A stretch of 64,000 nt of DNA from an uncultured Litoreibacter sp. (GTDB lineage Bacteria > Pseudomonadota > Alphaproteobacteria > Rhodobacterales > Rhodobacteraceae): positions 434,001 through 498,000 of the forward strand of contig CANNGL010000002.1 in assembly GCA_947504205.1 (NCBI GenBank), given 5' to 3'. The notes under the pieces were generated by a model. That model was not told the DNA's origin. It made no database searches and was given only the letters and a program-made list of their open reading frames with translations. The position numbers and the translations under genes are program-made. Shown in pieces: positions 34,766 through 44,178 of the stretch (positions within the stretch are counted from its first letter, which is position 1; every line of letters begins with the position of its first letter).

Positions 34766-36241
34766 TTATTGGATGAAGCCGAACAATCTTGGCATGAAGA
34801 GCGAGATGGCCGGCACATAGGTGATCAGGAATATGACCGCGATTTCGATGGCAAGGAAGGGCAAGATTGCCTTGGCGATGCTCTCCACCTTTTCCCCTGA
34901 GACGGAGCTTGCGACGAACAACACTAATCCCATGGGTGGTGTCGCCAATCCAACGGTCAGGTTGACCGACATAATGATTGCGAAATGAACGGAGTTGATA
35001 CCCAAGTCAGTAAAGATTGGCCCCAAAATCGGCCCCAGAATGATAATCGCGGGCCCCGCATCAAGAAACATGCCGACAATGAACAGCAGCAGATTGATCA
35101 GGAATAGAAGGATATAGGGGTTCTCGCTAAGCGACAGGATATAGGCCGCTAACGTTTCTGGCGCATGGCTCAGCGACACCACGGTTTTGAAGGCCATCGC
35201 CGCACCAACCAGTAACAACACGACAGCCGACGTGATACCCGCGTTGATGAACACCTGCGGGAGATCTCTAAAGCTCAGGCTTCGCAGAACCAAGAACCCG
35301 ACCAATAGCGCATAGGCAACGGCGACAGCGGCAGCCTCGGTAGGTGTGAAGACGCCTGCGAGAATCCCGCCAAGGATCAGAATTGGCGTCTGCAACGGCA
35401 CAGTCGCTCTCTTACACACCATCCGAAAGTCATGGCTGACCATGCGCCGAACACCCAAAAACAGAGCGTGGGCGATCAACAGGGCAATGCCGAGCGACGC
35501 CCAAGACATTGTCGGGCTTACGTCATCGCCTAGTGGCATGACCGACCAGATCAGCAAACCAACATTTAGCCGCACCAATACGAATGAGGCCCACCATTCA
35601 AGCGGCCCTAGTTCTGTTCCTTTCAGAACCACCCGATGCGCTGCTGGTAAATCATATTTGTCGGCCATAACGCGCACCATGACCATCAGACCCACACCCA
35701 CGAGTACGCCTGGAACTATCCCGGCTAAGAACAGTGCGGCGACGCTTTCGCCCATCACGTACGCATAGATGATCATGATGCCCGAGGGCGGAATGATTGG
35801 ACCAATAACCGAACTTGCGGCAGTGATCGCCGCTGCAAATTTTCGGGTGTAGCCCTCTTTCTCCATCGCCGGGATCAACATCGAACCGAGCGCGGAGGTA
35901 TCTGCTACAGCTGATCCCGAAAGACCTGCAAACAGAATTGACGACAGGATATTCACCTGCGCCAAGCCACCACGCAGATGGCCCATCAAAGCTTGGGAGA
36001 ACTCCACAAGGCGCATGGTAATGCCGCCCCGGTTCATCAACTCACCAGCCAGCATAAAGAATGGGATAGCCATCAAGGGGAAGCTGTCCATGCCGTTATA
36101 GACGTTGCGATATAGCAGCGTGATGTCTTTCTCCTGCCCTGCCATCCACAGCAGAATACCCGGTGCTGCCACAAGTCCGAAGAAAACCGGCAAGCCAATC
36201 ATGAGGAAAATAAGAAAGAGCGGCAGGAACCAGACCAGCAT
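34766..36241 (-). CDS. TRAP transporter large permease (DctM family)
   Basis: A 491-residue inner-membrane transporter with about twelve to thirteen hydrophobic segments. Typical DctM stretches are SGSAVADTSALGSMLIPAM near residue 110 and IIPPSGIMIIYAY near residue 150, with the second-half counterpart LDAGPAIIILGPILGPI. It catalyses ion-driven uptake with DctQ and DctP. A soluble-looking section of about 60 residues around 200-260 is longer than in many DctM proteins. Its start overlaps the dctQ stop by one base. Confidence 0.88.
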   Translation of the reverse strand: MLVWFLPLFLIFLMIGLPVFFGLVAAPGILLWMAGQEKDITLLYRNVYNGMDSFPLMAIPFFMLAGELMNRGGITMRLVEFSQALMGHLRGGLAQVNILSSILFAGLSGSAVADTSALGSMLIPAMEKEGYTRKFAAAITAASSVIGPIIPPSGIMIIYAYVMGESVAALFLAGIVPGVLVGVGLMVMVRVMADKYDLPAAHRVVLKGTELGPLEWWASFVLVRLNVGLLIWSVMPLGDDVSPTMSWASLGIALLIAHALFLGVRRMVSHDFRMVCKRATVPLQTPILILGGILAGVFTPTEAAAVAVAYALLVGFLVLRSLSFRDLPQVFINAGITSAVVLLLVGAAMAFKTVVSLSHAPETLAAYILSLSENPYILLFLINLLLFIVGMFLDAGPAIIILGPILGPIFTDLGINSVHFAIIMSVNLTVGLATPPMGLVLFVASSVSGEKVESIAKAILPFLAIEIAVIFLITYVPAISLFMPRLFGFIQ

Positions 36242-36861
36242 TATTCTGCCCCTACCGTGTTGCTTTCGGGAATAACGGGCAGATCATCCTCCCGCCCACC
36301 CATGATCGCAATTTGGCGCAGGATCAGTTCGACATTGACACTTAGCATCAGGCCAAAGCCCACAAGCAGCGAAGCCATCATCTGTGCCCTCGGCATCTTC
36401 TGTATGCCCCAATCGATTGCCAGCCACGGAAAACCGTCGGAGAACTCGATCGCGAAAAAAGTATAGATGGCAGCGGTTTTGAAACTGCCGGCGAAGCCGG
36501 TGACCTCAGACCAGCCAATTTGAACGGCTATCCAAAGCACTAGGAGCGACAGGCAAAGGAGAGCGAGCATTACGATGCCGCCCAGCATTCGCGGTAACAT
36601 CAAAAGAAGCATGTCGATGGCGACAAACCCTCCGCGTCGAAACGCCGTTGGTGCCAGCAGGCCTGCCAGCCACAACATCATGAAGCGCGCTGCTTCATCC
36701 GGCCAAGGCAATGCGTTGTTCAAAACGTAGCGATAGAACACCTGCACCAAGATGGCCAAAACCATCAAACCCATCAACACAACGGATATATGTCTTCCGA
36801 CAGCAAGCAGGAATGCGTTGGGCACTGCCAGAATGCGACTAAGCATTAGAATAATTGGCAT
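36241..36861 (-). CDS. TRAP transporter small permease (DctQ family)
   Basis: A 206-residue membrane protein with four main hydrophobic segments, the normal topology for DctQ. It has the family's ALPWPDEAARFMMLWL stretch near residue 48. The ATG at 36861 is preferred because GGGAGG lies nine bases upstream; an in-frame GTG at 36882 has none. It is the first gene of the dctQ-dctM-dctP operon and lies downstream of the DeoR gene, across 81 bases that contain a GTTTC/GAAAC inverted repeat. Confidence 0.83.
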   Translation of the reverse strand: MPIILMLSRILAVPNAFLLAVGRHISVVLMGLMVLAILVQVFYRYVLNNALPWPDEAARFMMLWLAGLLAPTAFRRGGFVAIDMLLLMLPRMLGGIVMLALLCLSLLVLWIAVQIGWSEVTGFAGSFKTAAIYTFFAIEFSDGFPWLAIDWGIQKMPRAQMMASLLVGFGLMLSVNVELILRQIAIMGGREDDLPVIPESNTVGAE

Positions 36862-36900
36862 GTTTGGTGTCCTCCCAGACACGCAAGCGAAGCGCGTTAC

Positions 36901-36924
36901 TTTCGAGTAGGTTTCAAACGAAAC
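36901..36924 (-). promoter_or_regulatory. Candidate DeoR operator before the TRAP operon
   Basis: Between deoR and dctQ, TTTCGAGTAG is followed by GTTTCAAACGAAAC (36911-36924), an inverted repeat GTTTC/GAAAC. The same TTTCG/CGAAA words cluster upstream of the deoR gene at 37740-37786. DeoR/GlpR regulators often bind TTTCG-type repeats, so these are reasonable candidate operators. Confidence 0.4.
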
Positions 36925-36942
36925 AGTGAGTCAAGCTTCGAA

Positions 36943-37701
36943 TTACGACGCCAAAGCCAGATCGACCTCTTTCTGCTCGCAAAGCGGCGCCACCCAAGCG
37001 GGCACTGCTTCATCGGTGATAACGGTGTGAACGTCCTCGAGATCTCCTAGGCGTACCGGGGCGGCGCGCCCGAATTTGCGCGCATCAAGCGCCAAAATGA
37101 CGTGTCGCGCGCAGGCCATCATGGCGCGGCAAACCTGAACCTCACCAAGATCAAAGTCCAGCAATGCGCCGTCCTCCGACACCGCCGCAGCTCCAATCAC
37201 GGCATAGTCACAGCGGAACTGGCGCAAGTAGTCCACAGCCTCAGCTCCCATGATGGCGCCGTCGGTGCGCCGGACAACCCCGCTTGGCACTATCACTTCA
37301 AATCCTGGGTAACCTCTTATTTTTGCAGCTAAATCCACATTATCTACAATAACACGCAGCTGTTGATGGCCCGACAATCTGGCAGCAACCTGCTCGGTGG
37401 TGGTGCCGGAATTGAGAAATAGCGCGCATTCCTGAGGCACCCGGGAGGCCGCTAGGTCCGCTATCGCTCGCTTCTGTTCTGCAGCATCCCCGGCGCGCGC
37501 AGTGAGTGAAGCATATTCCACACCGCCAACCAGAACCGCCCCACCATGAAATCGAACGATGTGATGCATCTCGGCAAGTCGCTGAAGATCTTTCCGGATA
37601 GTCTGCGGCGTCGTGGCAAACTGGTCTGACAGGTCCTCCACCCGCACCCGGTGATGGTCTTCAATGAGTCTGAGAATTTTTCTTTGCCTCGGGCTGAGCA
37701 T
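36943..37701 (-). CDS. DeoR-family transcriptional repressor
   Basis: A 252-residue regulator. The N-terminal DeoR helix-turn-helix is clear (residues 1-57, RQRKILRLIEDHHRV and FATTPQTIRKDLQRL). The C-terminal sugar-phosphate-sensor domain has NSGTTTEQVA near residue 97 and DARKFGRAAPVR near residue 215. It is transcribed toward the TRAP and kinase operons. E. coli's sulfoquinovose regulator (YihW/CsqR) is also of this family. A phosphorylated pathway intermediate is the likely inducer. AGGTGG lies before the ATG. Confidence 0.88.
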   Translation of the reverse strand: MLSPRQRKILRLIEDHHRVRVEDLSDQFATTPQTIRKDLQRLAEMHHIVRFHGGAVLVGGVEYASLTARAGDAAEQKRAIADLAASRVPQECALFLNSGTTTEQVAARLSGHQQLRVIVDNVDLAAKIRGYPGFEVIVPSGVVRRTDGAIMGAEAVDYLRQFRCDYAVIGAAAVSEDGALLDFDLGEVQVCRAMMACARHVILALDARKFGRAAPVRLGDLEDVHTVITDEAVPAWVAPLCEQKEVDLALAS

Positions 37702-38000
37702 CTGAACACCACCTCTTACTGAGCTTCAAATTGCATTATTTTCGAAAGAAACGAAAGTATTTTGGAATTCTTTATTTTCGTTTTCTGCACTAATGCGGAT
37801 AGATCAAAGTCTTACGATGCGCTCAAACCAGACCGGGTCGATGCGGAAAGAGACCGATGTATGATGGAAAAGCCCGGCGGTGACGAGACCCAAAGCGCAA
37901 TGTCTTCGACATCACTGCCGATAAGAGTGGGCGTAACACGGCGCCGACCCAACTGGGCCACCACCGCTTTGTGCAGAGAAATTTTAGTTAGACAGTTCGA
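37702..38000. promoter_or_regulatory. Upstream region of the DeoR gene with TTTCG/CGAAA words
   Basis: About 300 bases with no convincing gene, between the deoR start and the end of the alcohol dehydrogenase gene. It is AT-rich at 37735-37795 and holds TTTCGAAA (37740-37747), GAAACGAAAG (37748-37757) and TTTCGTTTTC (37776-37785). These fit autoregulation by DeoR. The rest (37800-38000) shows nothing I can interpret. Confidence 0.4.
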
Positions 38001-39113
<1,113 letters not shown>

Positions 39114-39202
39114 ATTTACTCTCCCAAAAATAGTGCTTGCTTCGACTCGAAAGGTTCTCTTGATTTGAGAGACAGTCTCATAGAGCGAGAGTTTCCGTCA
39201 AT

Positions 39203-39961
39203 ATGCATCTTGAACGCTTGATCCAACTGCTTGAGATTATTGCCGTCACCGGGCGGCCGGTTTCAGTGGCTGAGGTGCAGCGGGCGACTGATTTGCCTAA
39301 ACCGACCTGCTACCGCCTTGTTCAATCTCTGGCTGAACAGAGGCTAATTGATGAGCCAAGTGGAGATGGCAAATACGTAATCGGCGAACGGATGATCCGC
39401 GTCGCGCTACTAGGCAAATCTGACGTCGATGTCCGACGATGTGCTGCGCCGCTGATGCGCTCTGCCGCAACGAATTTCAACGAGACGGTCTTTCTTGCGC
39501 GTTTTCGGGACCGCAAAGTGGAAATCATCCACATCGAGACACCTGACGACCCGGCTCGTGCATTTATTCACCCGGGCCTTGGCGTGCGCCCCATGCATGC
39601 GTGTTCCTGCTCAAAGGCGATTGCCGCCTTCGCGGAGCCTAACTTTCGAGACCAGATTTTGGCTGGAAGCCTCAAAGCCTACACCGAGCATACCAAGACG
39701 ACCGAAGCGGAGTTGCGGCGTGAATTTGAGACCATCGCCGCGCGCGGCTTTGCCGATTGTGACCAAGAGATCGACATCGGTATCGCCAGCGTCGCGGCCC
39801 CCGTTTCAGTCGGCAATATCGGGGCCACCTTTAGCATTGGTGCCGTCGGTCCCATTCGTCGGTTCGGCACCGACTACCGGATGGAGATCGGAGAAAAACT
39901 TAAAGCCCTGTCGGAAAAAGTCAGCGGCGCAATTCAGCTGTGCAATGTAGCGGAGGTATAG
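39203..39961 (+). CDS. IclR-family transcriptional regulator of the methanethiol module
   Basis: A 252-residue IclR protein. The N-terminal winged helix has LIQLLEIIAVTGRPVSVAEV followed by DLPKPTCYRLVQSL. The C-terminal effector-binding domain contains the family's HPGLGVRPMHACSCSKAIAA-type stretch near residue 120 and GFADCDQEIDIGIASVAAPV near residue 180. It sits between the divergent alcohol dehydrogenase gene and the methanethiol-oxidase gene downstream, so it probably controls both. Confidence 0.85.
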   Translation: MHLERLIQLLEIIAVTGRPVSVAEVQRATDLPKPTCYRLVQSLAEQRLIDEPSGDGKYVIGERMIRVALLGKSDVDVRRCAAPLMRSAATNFNETVFLARFRDRKVEIIHIETPDDPARAFIHPGLGVRPMHACSCSKAIAAFAEPNFRDQILAGSLKAYTEHTKTTEAELRREFETIAARGFADCDQEIDIGIASVAAPVSVGNIGATFSIGAVGPIRRFGTDYRMEIGEKLKALSEKVSGAIQLCNVAEV

Positions 39962-40042
39962 CGAAACACCCTCACTTCAGGCCCGTCGGCCCAAAAGAAC
40001 GACTCCAAAATGGGGCGCTTTGAAAAACATGGAGGAAAACTA

Positions 40043-41443
40043 ATGAACCTGAGACCGGACCCAACATTTCACGCATCGCCAAAGCTGGCGATGCAAGCAC
40101 CAGTTGAGAACTACGCGTTTACGGTAATGCTAAGCCCAGACGGGTCACAATCAGATGGCATCGCTGTCATCGACCTCAAAGCCGGATCGGACACATATGG
40201 TCAGATCGTCCATCAAGTAATCGTGCCGAATAAAGGTGATGAATTTCACCACTTCGGCTGGAATGCCTGTTCGTCTTCCTTGTCGCCTTTGACGGGCCAT
40301 GCGTTTCTTGAACGTCGCTACTTGATTGTGCCCGGCATCCGTTCGTCTCGCATCTATGTGATCGATGTCAAAGAGCCGCTGAAAGCGAAGATTCACAAAA
40401 CAATCGAGCCCGAAGAGCTGTTTGCCAAGACCGGCTATTCTCGCCCGCATACAATTCATTGCGGTCCCGAAGGGATCTATGTCTCCTGCCTTGGCGGCGG
40501 AGGCGAAGACGGGACAGACGGCCCTCCCGGAATCTTCATAATGGATTGCGAAACTTTCGAGATCATCGGCCAATACGAGATGGACCGGGGCAAGCAGGAC
40601 AAGCACTATGATTTCTGGTGGAACCTGCCGCAGGATTACATGGTAAGTTCAGAATGGGGTTTGCCGCCGCAGTTTGAGAACGGTGTCGTACCCGAGGATT
40701 TGTTAAGTAACAAATACGGGCACTCAATCCATTTCTGGGATCTGCGCGCACGCAAAAACATACAGACCATGGACTTTGGCGAGAACTACCAGATGGCTCT
40801 GGAAATCCGGCCAGCTCATGACCCGACCAAATCCTACGGATTCTGTGGCGTGGTTGTGGATACCACTAACCTGCAGGGAGCGATTTTCACCTGGTGGCGC
40901 GACGACGACGGCAAATGGCAGTCGAAGAAAACCATCACAATTGACCCGCGTCCGGAAAAGCCAGAAAATTTGCCTCCACTACTGCAGGGGTTTGAGGCCG
41001 TGCCGCCTCTGGTAACCGACATCGATCTGAGCCTCGACGACAAATACCTCTATGTTGCTTGCTGGGGCTTGGGCGAGATGCATCAGTATGACGTATCTGA
41101 TCCAATGAACCCGGTATTGGCAGGTAAAGTTGAGTTGGGCGGTATTGCCCGAGGCACGAAGCATAGCAACGGTAGGGACTTTGCTTATGGCCCGCAGATG
41201 GTTGAGATCAGTCGCGATGGCAAACGCGTTTACTGGACCAACTCGCTGTACTCGACATGGGACGATCAATTCTATCCAGATGACGAAGGCGGCCAAATGG
41301 TTATGGCTGATGTCGGTGAAAACGGCGGTCTTACCTTAAACAAAGACTTCTATGTCGATTTCCCAAAAGGCCTGCGTTCACACCAAATCCGGTTGGAAGG
41401 CGGTGATTGTTCAACGGACAGCTTCTGCTACCCGTCCGTCTGA
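40043..41443 (+). CDS. mtoX: Selenium-binding protein 56 family; methanethiol oxidase
   Basis: A 466-residue beta-propeller of the SBP56/SELENBP1 family, whose bacterial and human members oxidise methanethiol to formaldehyde, hydrogen sulfide and hydrogen peroxide with a copper cofactor. Conserved stretches are DEFHHFGWNACSS near residue 66, RPHTIHCGPEGIYVSCLGGG near residue 136, YDFWWNLP near residue 188 and the C-terminal GGDCSTDSF. ATG 40043 is preferred (GGAGG seven bases upstream) over an in-frame start at 40010. No signal peptide is seen, unlike the exported enzyme of methylotrophs, so a cytosolic location is likely. Confidence 0.82.
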   Translation: MNLRPDPTFHASPKLAMQAPVENYAFTVMLSPDGSQSDGIAVIDLKAGSDTYGQIVHQVIVPNKGDEFHHFGWNACSSSLSPLTGHAFLERRYLIVPGIRSSRIYVIDVKEPLKAKIHKTIEPEELFAKTGYSRPHTIHCGPEGIYVSCLGGGGEDGTDGPPGIFIMDCETFEIIGQYEMDRGKQDKHYDFWWNLPQDYMVSSEWGLPPQFENGVVPEDLLSNKYGHSIHFWDLRARKNIQTMDFGENYQMALEIRPAHDPTKSYGFCGVVVDTTNLQGAIFTWWRDDDGKWQSKKTITIDPRPEKPENLPPLLQGFEAVPPLVTDIDLSLDDKYLYVACWGLGEMHQYDVSDPMNPVLAGKVELGGIARGTKHSNGRDFAYGPQMVEISRDGKRVYWTNSLYSTWDDQFYPDDEGGQMVMADVGENGGLTLNKDFYVDFPKGLRSHQIRLEGGDCSTDSFCYPSV

Positions 41444-41446
41444 CGC

Positions 41447-42115
41447 ATGGCTGACGTGACAACAATGGCAGCCCTTTGGTGGGCTGTCATTTTTTCTGGC
41501 CTCTATCATGGACTCAATCCTGGAATGGGGTGGCCCCTGGCAGTATCCGCAGCATTGATGGAGCGAAAAAACAGCGCGATGCCAAAGGCGTTGGCGATGC
41601 TGGCTGCTGGGCACTTTCTGGCGATGGTTGGAATTCTGCTACCATTTTCACTCATGATTGTTCTGGTGGAATGGGAGGTACAGATCCGCATGGCAGCCGG
41701 TCTGATGGTCATTGCGATGGGCGTCTATCTCCTGATCAATCGTCGGCATCCAAGATTTCTAGCCCGGGTGCATCCCGCGCGCCTTGCACTTTGGTCTTTC
41801 TTGGCCGCAATGGCACATGGTGCAGGCTTGATGCTTGCGCCAATTTTCCTTGGCATCTGCGCAATAGGAGAGAAAGAAGTCGGTCATCAAGCCGCCCAAT
41901 CTCTCATGGGCAGCAATGTGACCACCGCCTTCGTCGTGGCGGCTGTGCACACGTTGTCGATGACAATTGCCGGAGGACTGATCGCCCTGATCATCTACCT
42001 CTGGCTTGGCCTGAGATTTCTGTCAAAGACATGGTTCAACCTTGATCTGGTTTGGGCGCTTAGTCTCATCGCGGTGGGCGCATTTGGCACGTATTCAGCA
42101 CTTGCCGGCCATTGA
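41447..42115 (+). CDS. Polytopic membrane protein linked to mtoX, function unknown
   Basis: A 222-residue protein with about six hydrophobic segments. Two of them carry His-Gly motifs facing small residues: YHGLNPGMGWPLAV (residues 20-33) and MAHGAGLMLAP (about 123-133). This recalls the histidine/proline helix motifs of NicO/UreH-type metal transporters and of DsbD/CcdA-like proteins, but I do not recognise the exact family. It starts three bases after the mtoX stop, so it is co-transcribed. Copper supply to MtoX or sulfide/thiol transport are possible roles. Confidence 0.7.
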   Translation: MADVTTMAALWWAVIFSGLYHGLNPGMGWPLAVSAALMERKNSAMPKALAMLAAGHFLAMVGILLPFSLMIVLVEWEVQIRMAAGLMVIAMGVYLLINRRHPRFLARVHPARLALWSFLAAMAHGAGLMLAPIFLGICAIGEKEVGHQAAQSLMGSNVTTAFVVAAVHTLSMTIAGGLIALIIYLWLGLRFLSKTWFNLDLVWALSLIAVGAFGTYSALAGH

Positions 42116-42150
42116 TCGCTTTTTTGCTGTCGAGGCTGCAAGGACCAATT

Positions 42151-43209
42151 CTACCTGATGCGAACTTCGGTCTCTCCGTCAAAGACCATGATCCGCGCAG
42201 AGTCGATTTTCAAACCCACACGGGCGCCCTCCTCGGAGCGAACGTCCCCGCGTTCCTCAACAGTGATCTTCTCGCCGGTATCGCTCAGCAAATATGCGTA
42301 AGAGACACCACCCAGTGCTTCGGATAAATCGACCATGTGGGTGTCGCCTTTCGTGTCGACTTCCAGATGCTCGGGACGCAGCCCGACAGAGACTCTGGTG
42401 CCGTCCGCAGGCATCGCGACCTTGGGTTTCACGGTGGTTTTCAAAGCCGGTACGGAAATTACCCCGCCCTCGACCACGCCATCAAGAAAGTTCATTGCCG
42501 GAGACCCTATAAAGCCCGCGACGAATTTGTTGTCCGGGTCGCGATACAGTTCAAGCGGCGCACCAACTTGCTCAATACGACCGAGCCGCAGAACAACGAT
42601 CTTGTCGGCAAGCGTCATGGCCTCGACCTGATCGTGGGTCACATATATCATCGTCGCGCCAATTTCCTTGTGCAAACGCGCAATCTCCACCCGCATCTCA
42701 ACGCGCAACTCAGCGTCCAGATTGGAGAGCGGTTCGTCGAACAGAAATACTTCCGGGCCTCTGACGATGGCACGACCAATAGAGACGCGTTGGCGTTGGC
42801 CACCTGAGAGAGCGGCTGGTTTGCGTTGAAGGTATTCATCGAGCTTCAGGATGCGCGAAGCTTCACCCACTTTCTGCTCGATCACGTCCTTGGGATGGCC
42901 ATTCATGCGCAGACCAAAGCCCATGTTCTCTTTCACGGTCATATGCGGGTAAAGCGCATAGGTCTGGAATACCATGGCGACCCCGCGCTGCGATGGATCC
43001 ATCCTTGTAACATCACGGTCGCCGATATGAACAGAGCCTTCAGTAATTTCTTCAAGACCCGCGATCATTCGCAGAAGAGTGGACTTGCCGCAGCCTGATG
43101 GCCCGACGAAAACACAAAACTCGCCATCTGCGATATCGAGGTCCACCCCGTGCATAACCTGAACATCGCCGTAGCGCTTGATCACATTGCGTATCGTTAG
43201 TCCTGACAT
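42151..43209 (-). CDS. Sugar ABC transporter ATP-binding protein (MalK/UgpC type)
   Basis: A 352-residue ATPase with Walker A GPSGCGKST near residue 37, signature LSGGQRQRV near residue 134, Walker B VFLFDEPLSNLDAELR and a C-terminal TOBE/regulatory domain of about 115 residues. It belongs to the CUT1 carbohydrate group. ATG 43209 has GAGGG eight bases upstream; a GTG at 43224 overlapping the IclR stop is the alternative. It lies in the IclR unit, divergent from the binding-protein and permease genes that it must serve. Confidence 0.88.
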   Translation of the reverse strand: MSGLTIRNVIKRYGDVQVMHGVDLDIADGEFCVFVGPSGCGKSTLLRMIAGLEEITEGSVHIGDRDVTRMDPSQRGVAMVFQTYALYPHMTVKENMGFGLRMNGHPKDVIEQKVGEASRILKLDEYLQRKPAALSGGQRQRVSIGRAIVRGPEVFLFDEPLSNLDAELRVEMRVEIARLHKEIGATMIYVTHDQVEAMTLADKIVVLRLGRIEQVGAPLELYRDPDNKFVAGFIGSPAMNFLDGVVEGGVISVPALKTTVKPKVAMPADGTRVSVGLRPEHLEVDTKGDTHMVDLSEALGGVSYAYLLSDTGEKITVEERGDVRSEEGARVGLKIDSARIMVFDGETEVRIR

Positions 43210-43220
43210 GGTTTGGTCCC

Positions 43221-44018
43221 TCACGCGTGCGTTTTTGATTGTTCCGGAAACAGCCAGTTTTCGGCGTCTTCCGAAATCTGGCCGACAGTTGTTTTCAGTT
43301 GCGGCACAAGCGCCGCAAGGCTGTCGAGTGAATGGCGGGCCGTCGTCGATGTCACCGAGAGGCCTCCCAGCACGCGGCCACCCTCCGAAAGGATCGGCAG
43401 GGCCACGCAGATAATACCTGGTTCGTGTTCTTCGTTATCGAAGGCAAAACCACGGCTGCAAATAATGTCGAGCTCAGCGCGCAGAGCGCGGCGCGATGTC
43501 AGAGTATTGTCCGTAAAGCGATGGAAGCTTTGCTGCTCAATAATTCTGGTTTGGTCGTCAATTCGGCTCCAAGCCAGCATCGCCTTGCCAACGCCGGTGC
43601 AATAGACCGGACCGACCTTTCCAGCCTGCGAGAACATCTCGACCGGGACATTCGCATTGCGTTTGTCGACGTACAGAACTTGCGAATGATCAAGCTGCGC
43701 CAGATGCACTGTCTCGCCAATGCTACGAGACAGCGCGTCCAGATAAGGCCGGGCCACTGGTGCAAGCGAGGATTGTTGCCACGCATGATGAGCAAGCCGT
43801 ACAAGCCGAACGCCGGGGCTGTATGTTTGTCTTTCGGCATCAAAGGTCAGCATGCGTTGCTGCACCAATGTCTGAAGCAATCGATATAGTGTTGCCTTGG
43901 GGTAATCGCTGGATGCCAGCAGTTCGCGGAACCGCACGGGATGGCCAAACCCAGCTACTTGGTCCAGCACATTTAGTGCTTTCCCGACCGTCCCGTCGCT
44001 TTGTTCAGCTTTGGCCAT
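43221..44018 (-). CDS. IclR-family regulator of the galactoside cluster
   Basis: A 265-residue IclR protein with an N-terminal winged helix (KALNVLDQVAGFGHPVRFRE ... YPKATLYRLLQTL) and a C-terminal effector domain containing GPVYCTGVGKAMLAW near residue 135. It diverges from the ABC binding-protein gene. The 160-base gap holds a near-perfect 17-base palindrome of IclR type. It is followed by the ABC ATPase gene. A galactoside or a breakdown product is the probable effector. Confidence 0.87.
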   Translation of the reverse strand: MAKAEQSDGTVGKALNVLDQVAGFGHPVRFRELLASSDYPKATLYRLLQTLVQQRMLTFDAERQTYSPGVRLVRLAHHAWQQSSLAPVARPYLDALSRSIGETVHLAQLDHSQVLYVDKRNANVPVEMFSQAGKVGPVYCTGVGKAMLAWSRIDDQTRIIEQQSFHRFTDNTLTSRRALRAELDIICSRGFAFDNEEHEPGIICVALPILSEGGRVLGGLSVTSTTARHSLDSLAALVPQLKTTVGQISEDAENWLFPEQSKTHA

Positions 44019-44118
44019 TTTTCCTCCCGACGGGGACGTCCCGTCAACATCCCCTCCCAGAGATGTCTGTTGACAAGCCTAACCGAGTCGCGGTTTAGTT
44101 TTCAATATACGAAATTAA

Positions 44119-44135
44119 GTTTCACATAGTGGAAC
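44119..44135. promoter_or_regulatory. Candidate IclR operator
   Basis: GTTTCACATAGTGGAAC: the arms GTTTCAC and GTGGAAC are inverted repeats with a single mismatch around ATA. Size and symmetry suit an IclR-family dimer site. It lies between the divergent iclR and binding-protein genes, 44 bases before the latter's start. Confidence 0.55.
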
Positions 44136-44178
44136 AAATTTCTATAAATTACATAATGGGACCACTAGGGAGGACACC

